A stretch of 8,903 bases of DNA from SZUA-521 sp041738285 (GTDB lineage Bacteria > Pseudomonadota > Gammaproteobacteria > Pseudomonadales > Azotimanducaceae), in the NCBI GenBank assembly GCA_041738285.1, contig JBGSQB010000157.1, positions 1 through 8,903 on the forward strand, read 5' to 3'. The translations under genes were made by a program, and so were the position numbers. The stretch's first letter is position 1; the number at the start of each line of letters is the position of its first letter. Below, piece by piece: positions 1 to 7,032 of this stretch. Below the pieces are notes generated by a model. The model saw only the letters and a list, made by a program, of their open reading frames with translations. It made no database searches and was not told the origin of the DNA.

Positions 1-949
1 ACTCGGCGGCGTGGCCGCTGCGGTGACCGCGCTCGAATGCGAGGCCGCGTTTGATCGCGCGCCACTCACGCCGCTTGAGTCCTTTGATGGGCGCGGGTTG
101 CAGGCCCTGTCGCCGCGCCTCGAGCGCTGGCGTGAAATCGAATGGGTGTCGGCCCGAGAACAGCTGATAGGCGACGATTGCGAGCGCGAAGACGTCATCC
201 GCGGGATGTGGTTCCTGGCCCTCGAACATCTCGCAACTGGCGTACGACGGCGTCAGCGCGCCGAGGTCGCCGGCATCGAATTGCGTCGTGGTCGAAGCCG
301 ATTGGCCAAACGATCCCGCGGGCGCCGCGCGCGCGATGCCGAAGTCGAGGATGCGGGTGCGGTTGTCCGCCGAGAGGAAGATGTTGCCGGGCTTGAAGTC
401 CGAGTGAACGATGCCCTTGTTGTGTGCGTAGGCGAGGCCCAGGCACAACCCACGCGTGATCGAGCGCGCCTGGGCGGCCGGTAGACCTTGCGGATGCTGC
501 GCGATGACCTCGTTCAGCGGCGCGCCGTCGAGCACCTCCATGGTGATGTAGACGCGCTCACCATCGCGGTCGAAGTCGTACACGGTCGCGATGTTCGGAT
601 GCGCGAGCGACTGGGCTTTGCGTGCCTCCCGCTGCAGCGCCATCATCATGCGCGGGTCGCGGCTGTAGTCGCCGCCGAGCACTTTCAGCGCCACAAACGG
701 TTCACTGTCGCGCATTTCTTCCTTGCGCAGATCCTTGGCGCGATACACGACACCCATCCCACCGCGACCGAGGACACCCTCGATCACGAATCGATCGCGA
801 ACGACGATACCTGGACGCAGTTCTCCCGATGCGCCAGAAGCAACGGGCGGCATTTCTCGTCCTGCTTCGCTCGACAGCCGCGTTGCGAGGTCGGCGTCGA
901 GCCCACGCACGACTTTGGTCGCGTCGTCATCCGCATCGTTCATTGGCAT
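1..949 (-). CDS. Serine/threonine protein kinase, Hanks type (N-terminal 316 codons; C-terminus beyond window)
   Basis: The minus-strand frame is open from ATG 949 to the window edge, so the C-terminus is missing. It encodes an ATP-dependent Ser/Thr kinase of the PknB-like family. After about 50 polar residues come the glycine-rich loop (LGRGGMGVVY, about 60-69) and the VALK motif with the predicted ATP-binding Lys89. The catalytic loop is HSDFKPGN at 182-189; the usual HRD arginine is Ser183, while Asp184 and Lys186 are kept. DFG is at 202-204. The APE region is degenerate (PSYASCEM), and a DVFALA segment stands for the DxxxLG helix. An HSD loop suggests reduced dependence on activation-loop phosphorylation; that is inference. 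A second in-frame ATG at 943 is possible, and neither start has a strong ribosome binding site. The gene diverges from the kinase at 1128. The missing part often carries a membrane helix and sensor or TPR repeats, but that cannot be seen here. Confidence 0.93.
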   Translation of the reverse strand, partial: MPMNDADDDATKVVRGLDADLATRLSSEAGREMPPVASGASGELRPGIVVRDRFVIEGVLGRGGMGVVYRAKDLRKEEMRDSEPFVALKVLGGDYSRDPRMMMALQREARKAQSLAHPNIATVYDFDRDGERVYITMEVLDGAPLNEVIAQHPQGLPAAQARSITRGLCLGLAYAHNKGIVHSDFKPGNIFLSADNRTRILDFGIARAAPAGSFGQSASTTTQFDAGDLGALTPSYASCEMFEGQEPHPADDVFALAIVAYQLFSGRHPFDFTPALEARRQGLQPAPIKGLKRREWRAIKRGLAFERGHRSGHAAE

Positions 950-1127
950 CAGGCTCTATTCGAGAGTGTCGGAATTTGACGGCATTTTTGCATGAATGTC
1001 CGTGATGGTGTCGGCACGCACATTGGCGTTCGTTTGACTTGACTGCGACGCGGTGGAATCCTTGCGCCGCTTTTTCGGGGGCGGTGTGCTACATCAATTG
1101 TCCATGCGGAGTCGTGAATAACAGATC
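950..1127. promoter_or_regulatory. Divergent intergenic region between two kinase genes
   Basis: These 178 bp separate the 5' ends of two divergent kinase genes and are the largest non-coding stretch in the window, so promoters in both directions are expected. They are more AT-rich near 970-1000 than the flanks. On the plus strand, TTGACT occurs twice with a one-base overlap (1034-1039 and 1039-1044), but no good -10 box lies 16-18 bp downstream. A TGTGCTACAT segment near 1085-1094 is the best -10-like sequence for the downstream kinase, without a convincing -35. No clear operator palindrome or terminator was found. Confidence 0.6.
974..1002 (-). promoter_or_regulatory. Candidate sigma-70 promoter for the minus-strand kinase
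   Basis: Read on the minus strand, CGGACA (1002-997, four of six matches to TTGACA) is followed after exactly 17 bp by TCAAAT (979-974, four of six matches to TATAAT). The start of transcription would be near 967, giving a leader of about 18 nt before ATG 949. Position and spacing are right, but each box has only four matches, so chance occurrence is quite possible. Confidence 0.3.
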
Positions 1128-2669
1128 ATGGATGGGGCGCTGCCGATCGACTATCGACTGGACGACTTCCGCATCGTATCCGTGCTCGGTCAGGGTGGTT
1201 TCGGCGTCACCTACAAGGCAGTCGATGAACGCCTCGAGCGGATGGTCGCGATCAAGGAGTACTTACCGCGGCAGTTCGCCACCCGCGAGTCCGACGCGAC
1301 CGTGCGCGCGCGGTCGGCTGCCGATGCCGAAGTGTTCGAGTGGGGTCGCAAACGGTTCATCGACGAAGCGCGGGCACTCGCCAAGTTCAAGCATCCCAAT
1401 ATCGTCGCGGTGATCCGCTATCTCGAGGCCAACGGCACGGCTTACCTCGTGATGGAGTACGAAGAGGGACGCGACCTGGAAAAGTGGCTCGCGGGTCGCT
1501 CGGAGCGACCGTCGGAAGACGTCATCGTGGGGCGCATTCTGCTGCCGGTGCTGGACGGACTCGAGAAGATCCACAACGAGGGGCTGCTACACCGGGACAT
1601 CAAGCCAGAAAACCTGTTCATCCGTAAGGATGGCACGCCGGTGGTGATCGACTTCGGTTCCAGTCGTGCTCAGGGATCCGGCAGCGCGCCCATGACCAGT
1701 ATCGTCTCGGCGGGCTACTCGCCGTTCGAGCAATACGGTGCCGGTGAAGGGCAGGGGCCGTGGAGCGATCTGTATGCGCTCGCTGGCACGATGTACCGCG
1801 CCGTCGTCGGGCGCGCTCCGACCGACGCGATCTCCCGCTACCAGGGCGCAGCACACGAAAGCGCACGTGAAGCAGCGCGCGGCAACTACTCTGATCGTCT
1901 GCTCGCCGCGATCGATGCAGGGCTTGCGCTCAATGCCGCCGATCGGCCGCAATCGGCCCAGGCGCTGCGAAGTCTGCTGGGCGATGCGACCGCTGCCTCG
2001 GCATACGACACGGGCGCAACGCGTGTTCGCTCCCAGGCCGAGACCCTCGTGGTACCCGTTCGGTCATCGTCGAGCGTGGCACCGAAGCTGCTCGTGCTCG
2101 CGCTGCTGCTGGCCGCGGGTGGGACGGGGCTGTACTACTTCTATCCGAAAGCGCCTGAGGTGGAGCAGGCGACGGCGGTCGTCGCGCCAGCGGTAGATCC
2201 CGACGTTACGCCCAGCGATCCGCAACCGGAGGTCGGCAGGGCCGTGCCTGCTGTGGCCGAGGTGGTCGTGCCGGCGCAGCCGACGGAGGATGACATCATC
2301 GCGGGTATGCCCTTATCCGAAGGTGATCGCAATCACCGCACGCTTCAGATCGACGGCATTCTCCTCGCTTACCTGCCGAACCGGCGCCAGTTCGACGAGT
2401 GCCTGAAGAACGGCTGTGCCGATTTGTCCGCGCTGCAGGCCAAGCTCGGCGGATTTCTATCGGGCGAGACCTGGCGCCATGGCGAGGCCACCGGCGAACT
2501 GAAGGTCGCCAGAGCGCGACTCACGGAACGACCCGACTGCCCCTTTCTGCTCGACGTCGTCGAGACCGTAGCCATTGATCAAATCAAACGGGAACAGACG
2601 CGCACGTATTGCACTACCAACGGATTGGATCGCGTGCTGCAGCATGGCGGCGATATCGCCGGAATGTGA
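1128..2669 (+). CDS. Membrane-anchored serine/threonine protein kinase with Cys-containing extracytoplasmic domain
   Basis: This 513-residue Hanks-type kinase has a complete catalytic core: glycine loop LGQGGFGVTY (20-29), Lys43 in IKEYLP, catalytic loop HRDIKPEN (155-162), DFG at 175-177 and an activation segment ending GYSPFEQY (196-203). It belongs to the bacterial subgroup with IKEYLP and SPFEQY signatures. One transmembrane helix follows at about 320-339 (KLLVLALLLAAGGTGLYYFY), then a Pro/Val/Glu-rich linker and a C-terminal domain of about 120 residues predicted to be periplasmic. That domain has four cysteines (425, 430, 471, 495) that could form disulphides; I do not recognise its family. 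The ATG at 1128 is chosen because it directly precedes the kinase domain, although its ribosome binding site is weak. The gene heads the plus-strand train and could phosphorylate the FHA-linked machinery downstream; that link is inferred from position only. Confidence 0.94.
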   Translation: MDGALPIDYRLDDFRIVSVLGQGGFGVTYKAVDERLERMVAIKEYLPRQFATRESDATVRARSAADAEVFEWGRKRFIDEARALAKFKHPNIVAVIRYLEANGTAYLVMEYEEGRDLEKWLAGRSERPSEDVIVGRILLPVLDGLEKIHNEGLLHRDIKPENLFIRKDGTPVVIDFGSSRAQGSGSAPMTSIVSAGYSPFEQYGAGEGQGPWSDLYALAGTMYRAVVGRAPTDAISRYQGAAHESAREAARGNYSDRLLAAIDAGLALNAADRPQSAQALRSLLGDATAASAYDTGATRVRSQAETLVVPVRSSSSVAPKLLVLALLLAAGGTGLYYFYPKAPEVEQATAVVAPAVDPDVTPSDPQPEVGRAVPAVAEVVVPAQPTEDDIIAGMPLSEGDRNHRTLQIDGILLAYLPNRRQFDECLKNGCADLSALQAKLGGFLSGETWRHGEATGELKVARARLTERPDCPFLLDVVETVAIDQIKREQTRTYCTTNGLDRVLQHGGDIAGM

Positions 2670-2718
2670 ATTGTGGCCGTGCGGGCAGGTGGGTAGTATC
2701 CACTCAGCGTTTATGTCT

Positions 2719-2729
2719 GGGGGGTGGGG
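2719..2729 (+). promoter_or_regulatory. G-rich ribosome binding site favouring ATG 2730
   Basis: A run of six G (2719-2724), then T and four more G, sits immediately before ATG 2730. The first G-run is placed about 5 nt from that ATG, as expected for an anti-Shine-Dalgarno match. The in-frame GTG at 2724 lies inside the run and is less likely as a start. It would add only two residues. Confidence 0.45.
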
Positions 2730-3575
2730 ATGCGCAACGTTCACGGCCGGCTTTTTTTCTTCGCAATGTTATCCGTGCTCGCCAGCTGCGAGAGCACCGG
2801 GACCGGTGGCATGGTCGAGTCCGTCATGGGTCAGGTCATGGGCGATGCCGCCCGGACTTCGATGGGGACGATGACCGCAACCGCGGCGATGTCCACTGCC
2901 CAGCGCATCTGTGGTCCAGGCAGCTGGGGTATGTGCGAGACGATGACGGCGACGATGGTCACCGGATTCAGCACCGAGTTCGTCAAACGCATGTCTCAAG
3001 ACGACGTCAAGCGCGCTGCCGATGCGCGCGATGAGTCGATCCGCACTGGCGCGCCGCAGTCCTGGTCGAATCCAGACAGCGGCGCCAGCGGTGTAGTCGA
3101 GACCGCGGCGGCCGCGCCGCAACCGCCGAAACCCACGCCCGTCAAGGTCCGCAAGGACCGGCTGACGAGCGATGCGTTGCCGGTGATGGATGCGGTCGGC
3201 GAGGCCTACCTGGTGGCAAGCGCCCGCGGTGCCAACGTACGCGGAGGACCGGGCACGGATTATGCGGTGGTCGAGTCGCTCAAGCCGCAGGAACAGATCG
3301 ATGCGATCGCGCGCGTGCGTGGCCAGGATTGGTTCATGGTGGGCCGCGGCCAGGTAGGCATCGGCTACGTGGCCGGTTCCCTGATTGCGCCCGTGCCGAA
3401 GCAGACTGTGGTCGCGCCGGTGGCGGCGCCGCCGGCCGAAGAGGTCCAGGAAGTGCAAGTGACTCTCGCGGCCGAGTGCTACACCACCAAGCAGAAGGTG
3501 ACGCTGGGTGACGGCACCGCGGAAGAAGCCACCGTGACCTCGTGTCGCACGCCGAACGGATGGGCCCAAGTGTAG
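2730..3575 (+). CDS. Outer-membrane lipoprotein with SH3b domain and split 17 kDa surface-antigen module
   Basis: The 281-residue product starts with a lipoprotein signal peptide: Arg2, Arg7, a hydrophobic core, and lipobox LASC with Cys20 as the lipidated residue. The +2 residue is Glu, not Asp, so outer-membrane sorting is expected. The next 65 residues are Met-, Gly- and Thr-rich. Residues about 90-120 (QDDVKRAADARDES, then WSNPDSGASG) resemble the middle of the 17 kDa surface-antigen family. A bacterial SH3 domain follows at about 158-217 (ANVRGGPGTDY), a fold often used for peptidoglycan or protein binding. The last 34 residues, with Cys250 and the SCRTPNGW segment (Cys272), match the C-terminal end of the same surface-antigen family. 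The gene begins 60 nt after the kinase stop and ends 21 nt before the reductase, so it is likely in the same operon. A role in anchoring or organising the envelope part of the electron-transfer complex is speculation. Confidence 0.88.
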   Translation: MRNVHGRLFFFAMLSVLASCESTGTGGMVESVMGQVMGDAARTSMGTMTATAAMSTAQRICGPGSWGMCETMTATMVTGFSTEFVKRMSQDDVKRAADARDESIRTGAPQSWSNPDSGASGVVETAAAAPQPPKPTPVKVRKDRLTSDALPVMDAVGEAYLVASARGANVRGGPGTDYAVVESLKPQEQIDAIARVRGQDWFMVGRGQVGIGYVAGSLIAPVPKQTVVAPVAAPPAEEVQEVQVTLAAECYTTKQKVTLGDGTAEEATVTSCRTPNGWAQV

Positions 3576-3596
3576 CCGGCGGTGCGAAGCGCCCAG

Positions 3597-6134
3597 ATGT
3601 CTGACGCCGAACGCTTCCAGATCATCGTCATTGGCTCCGGTCCAGCCGGTCTGTCGGCGGCGGCCCGTGCTGCCCACTATGACCAGCAACGCAACGCCAG
3701 CCGACCGAGCTACGTGCTGCTCGAATCGTTCAATGCCCACGCCAAGACGATCCAGCGCTACCAGAAGGGCAAGCACGTGATGGCTGAGCCGGGCTACCTC
3801 GACCTGCGCAGCGACATGCAGTTCGGCGAAGGCAGCCGCGAGCAGATCCTCGACACATGGCGTGACGCCATTCCGGCGCAGCAGGTGAACATCCGCTTCG
3901 GGGCCGAAGTGAAGAAGGTCACCGGACAGAAAGGCGATTTCACGGTCGAGCTGACCAGCGGCGAACGCCTGTTAGGCGAGCACGTGGTGCTGGGCATCGG
4001 TCTCGAGGGCAATCCCCGCAAGCTCGGTGTGAAGGGCGACGATCTGCCAAACGTGCAGTACCACCTGGACGACCCTGCGGAATTCGAAGACGAGACGATC
4101 ATCGTGGTCGGTGCCGGCGACTCGGCCATCGAGAACGCGCTGGCGCTGGCGAAGCAGAACGACGTCATCATCGTCAATCGTCGGGATGAGTTCAGCCGCG
4201 CCAAGGAAGGCAACTTGAACGGCGTGCTGGCAGCCATCAGCGACGCCAATTCGCGCTTGTCGTGTCTGTACAACACGCAGACGACGGTCGTTGAGCCGGA
4301 TGGCGCACGCATGATCGCGGTGATGGAAACGCCGGAAGGCGAGCGGCGGATTCCATGCGACAGAATCATTGGCCGCCTCGGCGGCGTGCCGCCGCGGGCA
4401 TTCGTGGCGGCTGCAGGTGTCCAGTTTCCGAACGATCGACCGGAAGCCATTCCCGAGTTGACCGACAAGTACGAGAGCAATGTCACCGGGCTCTACATCA
4501 TTGGTTCGCTTGCGGGCTATCCGCTCATCAAGCAGGCAATGAACCAGGGCTACGACGTCGTCGAGTTCATCAACGGTCACGACATCAAGCCGGCGGACCA
4601 ACCGCTGCTCGAGTATCAGTTCCTCGGGCTGCCGTTCGAGCGAGAAGTGAACGAGCTGCTGGATCTGTTCAAGCGTCGAATTCCGATGTTTGCGGAATTG
4701 AATGCGCTGGCTTTTCGTGAGCTGGTCATCGAGAGCACGGTGCTCGCGAGCTATCCGGGCGATGGGCTCGCGGCCGAAGCGGTTGCGAAGATGAATGCGC
4801 TGGATGAGAGGCTCAAGGATCGCAATCCGCGCCCACGCAGCACGCGCATCATCCATGAGGGCGAGTACATCTATAGGGCCGGTGAGTTCGGCACTTCGTT
4901 CTTCACCATCGCTGCCGGTGAAGTGGAGCTCACGTCCGCCGATGCATCCGGTACCGTGACTCGACTCGCGCAGGGTCAGTTCTTTGGTGAGACGAGTCTG
5001 CTGTCCGGCCGACCGCGGCTCGAAGACGCAAAGGCCGGTGCCAACTGCATCCTCGTAGAAACGCCGCGGCGCACGATGTTGAAGCTGATGAACTCCAACG
5101 AGTCGGTGCGCCGGGGTATCGACTGGATCTTCGTGGTGCGCGAATTGCAGCGGCAGTTCGCACCGTATTCGCGCATTCGCGATCTGCGTGAAGTTGCAGA
5201 CGGGGTGAAGCTGCGCGCGTTTCGGGCCGGTGAGACAGTGTTCAAGGAAGGCGATGTGGGCGACTGTCTTCACATCATTCGCTCGGGCGGTGTGACGCTG
5301 ACGCGTGCCTCGCGCGCTGGCAGCGTGGTGGTGGCAGAGGTTCGCGGTGGCCAACGCATCGGCGACATGGCGCTGATGGGGGATCCGGTACGTCGGGAAA
5401 CCGCGACCGCGACCGTTGCGCTCGAGACGATCGAGGTCAAGCGGCCACAGTTTCTGGCATTGGTCGGGCGCGAAGACGCGTCGATCGAGCGCTTGCAACG
5501 CGAGGCAAGCAGAGGTGCGACCGTCAGCGCCGCGATGGCCGGCCAGCCCGAAGTTGGGGCGGTGATGAGCTTTCTCATGGATCAAGGGCTTGGCGAAGCA
5601 ACCAACGTACTGGTGATCCGCGACGATCTCTGTATTGGCTGTGACAACTGTGAAAAGGCGTGCGCCGAGACCCACGACGGCATCACCCGCCTCGACCGCA
5701 GCGCGGGTAGCACGTTCGGCGACATTCACGTCCCGGTCGCGTGCCGGCACTGCGAACAACCGCACTGCATGAAGGACTGTCCGCCGAACGCGATCCATCG
5801 TGCCGCGGACGGTCAGGTGTTCATCGACTCATCGTGCATCGGCTGTGGCAACTGCGAGTCGAACTGTCCGTACGGCGTCATCGAACTCGCCTACGACGCG
5901 CCCAAGAAACCGGGCCTGCTGAGCTGGCTGTTGTTTGGACGTGGGCCCGGGCCCGGCGAAGAAGCGAACTACGTGCCGAGCGCTGCCGCCAAGGCGAAAG
6001 GAAAGAAGGCGCGCAAGTGCGATGCCTGCGTGGGCATCGCGGGCGGTCCAGCTTGCGTCAGCGCATGCCCGACAGGCGCCGCGCGGCGGGTCGCGCCTGC
6101 GCAATTCATCGACCTCGTGGCAATCGAGCGATGA
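3597..6134 (+). CDS. FAD/NAD(P) oxidoreductase fused to two cNMP-binding domains and a four-[4Fe-4S] ferredoxin
   Basis: An 845-residue cytoplasmic fusion. Residues 7-335 form a thioredoxin-reductase-like flavoprotein: FAD Rossmann motif GSGPAG (13-18), NAD(P) motif GAGDSA (172-177) and a C-terminal GSLAGYPLIKQAMNQG segment at 303. It has no CxxC (only Cys223 and Cys254), so it is not a true thioredoxin reductase and resembles YpdA- or ferredoxin-reductase-type members. Two cyclic-nucleotide-binding folds follow (about 410-520, with FGETSLL at 463; about 525-635, with IGDMALM at 588). The C-terminus holds 16 cysteines as CxxCxxCxxxC (679-689), CxxCx4CxxxC (716-728), CxxCxxCxxxC (747-757) and CxxCx8CxxxC (808-824). 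This is the DmsB/NrfC-type pattern binding four [4Fe-4S] clusters. Electron flow from NAD(P)H through FAD to the clusters, or the reverse, is inferred. ATG 3597 fits the Rossmann start; GTG 3582 is an alternative. The stop overlaps the next start (ATGA). Confidence 0.93.
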   Translation: MSDAERFQIIVIGSGPAGLSAAARAAHYDQQRNASRPSYVLLESFNAHAKTIQRYQKGKHVMAEPGYLDLRSDMQFGEGSREQILDTWRDAIPAQQVNIRFGAEVKKVTGQKGDFTVELTSGERLLGEHVVLGIGLEGNPRKLGVKGDDLPNVQYHLDDPAEFEDETIIVVGAGDSAIENALALAKQNDVIIVNRRDEFSRAKEGNLNGVLAAISDANSRLSCLYNTQTTVVEPDGARMIAVMETPEGERRIPCDRIIGRLGGVPPRAFVAAAGVQFPNDRPEAIPELTDKYESNVTGLYIIGSLAGYPLIKQAMNQGYDVVEFINGHDIKPADQPLLEYQFLGLPFEREVNELLDLFKRRIPMFAELNALAFRELVIESTVLASYPGDGLAAEAVAKMNALDERLKDRNPRPRSTRIIHEGEYIYRAGEFGTSFFTIAAGEVELTSADASGTVTRLAQGQFFGETSLLSGRPRLEDAKAGANCILVETPRRTMLKLMNSNESVRRGIDWIFVVRELQRQFAPYSRIRDLREVADGVKLRAFRAGETVFKEGDVGDCLHIIRSGGVTLTRASRAGSVVVAEVRGGQRIGDMALMGDPVRRETATATVALETIEVKRPQFLALVGREDASIERLQREASRGATVSAAMAGQPEVGAVMSFLMDQGLGEATNVLVIRDDLCIGCDNCEKACAETHDGITRLDRSAGSTFGDIHVPVACRHCEQPHCMKDCPPNAIHRAADGQVFIDSSCIGCGNCESNCPYGVIELAYDAPKKPGLLSWLLFGRGPGPGEEANYVPSAAAKAKGKKARKCDACVGIAGGPACVSACPTGAARRVAPAQFIDLVAIER

Positions 6135-7027
6135 TTCACGAGAATCTGTTGCGTTATCGGCAGTCGCGCTATCTGTGGTGGGGGCTTGCGCTGATCGCGG
6201 TCAGCTTTGCGATCTATGCGTTGCCAACCGGGTCGCAGCCCAGAAACGGGGGCACATGGCAAGGCTACGCGCTCGGCACGGTGGGCGCGCTGCTGATCGT
6301 ATGGCTGTCTCTGCTGGGGATTCGCAAACGGCGCTACGGTGGCGCGGGTTCGACGGTCCAGGGATGGGCATCTGCCCACGTTTACCTCGGGACTGCGCTG
6401 CTGGTGACGGCGACGCTGCATTCTGCGTTTCAGATCGGCTGGAACGTACACAGCCTCGCGTACGTCTTGATGTGCGCCGTGATCGTGTCGGGGTTCTACG
6501 GTGTGTACGCTTACCTCAGCAACCCGCGCAAGATGTCGCGCAGCCGTGCGGGCGGGTCTCGAGAATCGCTGTTCGCCGATCTGTTCGCCCTCGATGCGGA
6601 AGGGCGTCGCCTTGCCGAGTCCTGTGATGCCGAAGTGCGCGTTGCGGTCGAAAGCAGCATTGCGCGGACCCAGCTTGGCGGTGGCGTGCTTGCGCAGCTC
6701 ACGGGGCGCGACGGCTCGCGTTTTGTGCGCCGCGATGCATCGACCGGAACGACAACCGCGTCAGCCCCCGTCGCCAATGCCAACCAGGTGCCGGTGATCG
6801 ACTTCGTCGCGGCGCGATTGCCGCGAGCCACCAAGCGAGCCGAAGCGTCCAACCTGCAGGATCTGCTGGCGGTGCTTACTCGCCGCCAGGCCGTGCTGAA
6901 GCGGATTCGCAGCGATATCCGGCTGCAGGCCGCGCTCAAAATCTGGCTGTTCGTCCACGTGCCTCTGACGATTGCGCTATTGGGCGCGCTCGTCATCCAC
7001 ATTCTCGTCACCTTTCTGTACTGGTGA
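6131..7027 (+). CDS. Five-helix membrane cytochrome b, probably diheme
   Basis: This 298-residue inner-membrane protein has five predicted helices, at about 15-31, 44-62, 82-102, 108-129 and 270-297. Helix 3 carries His83 and His97, and helix 5 carries His276 and His290. Both pairs are exactly 14 residues apart, the classic arrangement by which two helices hold two b hemes, one near each membrane face. His107 is an extra histidine near the end of helix 3. Basic stretches RKRR, NPRKMSRSR and the RIRSDIR region place the loops after helices 2 and 4 in the cytoplasm. That gives a cytoplasmic insert of about 135 residues between helices 4 and 5, partly Ala/Thr-rich and of unknown fold. The gene starts inside the stop of the iron-sulfur fusion and ends 5 nt before the decaheme gene. 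It would therefore carry electrons across the membrane between the two. Similarity to a named cytochrome b family is not evident by eye. Confidence 0.82.
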   Translation: MIHENLLRYRQSRYLWWGLALIAVSFAIYALPTGSQPRNGGTWQGYALGTVGALLIVWLSLLGIRKRRYGGAGSTVQGWASAHVYLGTALLVTATLHSAFQIGWNVHSLAYVLMCAVIVSGFYGVYAYLSNPRKMSRSRAGGSRESLFADLFALDAEGRRLAESCDAEVRVAVESSIARTQLGGGVLAQLTGRDGSRFVRRDASTGTTTASAPVANANQVPVIDFVAARLPRATKRAEASNLQDLLAVLTRRQAVLKRIRSDIRLQAALKIWLFVHVPLTIALLGALVIHILVTFLYW

Positions 7028-7032
7028 CGTAG

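Noticed and set aside
11..979. Plus-strand open frames across the left kinase gene
   Set aside because: The minus-strand frame has the glycine loop, VALK, HSDFKPGN and DFG motifs in the right order. The plus frames show no domain and are antisense shadows.
1104..1121. Five-codon open frame (ATG to TAA) just upstream of the second kinase
   Set aside because: It is too short, lacks a ribosome binding site, and shows no attenuator-like codon run or hairpin, so chance is the best explanation.
2671..2699. TTGTGG-17 bp-TAGTAT as an internal promoter before the first lipoprotein gene
   Set aside because: Spacing is ideal, but the boxes match only three and four of six consensus bases. The gap is short and fits simple operon read-through.
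3582..3596. GTG 3582 as start of the reductase fusion
   Set aside because: It would add five residues before the Rossmann strand without a ribosome binding site. ATG 3597 gives the usual short lead into the FAD motif.
2769..3776. Minus-strand open frame of 335 codons spanning the lipoprotein and the start of the reductase gene
   Set aside because: It lies across two well-supported plus-strand genes and is a low-complexity Arg/His/Gly-rich shadow frame.
3972..5798. Long open frame of 608 codons on the minus strand inside the reductase fusion gene
   Set aside because: The plus strand carries multiple clear domains over the same bases. The antisense product is rich in Arg/His/Ala with no motif, as expected opposite GC-rich coding DNA.
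5943..5954. Perfect 12-bp GC palindrome GGGCCCGGGCCC
   Set aside because: It encodes a Gly-Pro linker between the third and fourth cluster motifs. There is no T-run or regulatory context, so it is explained by codon use.
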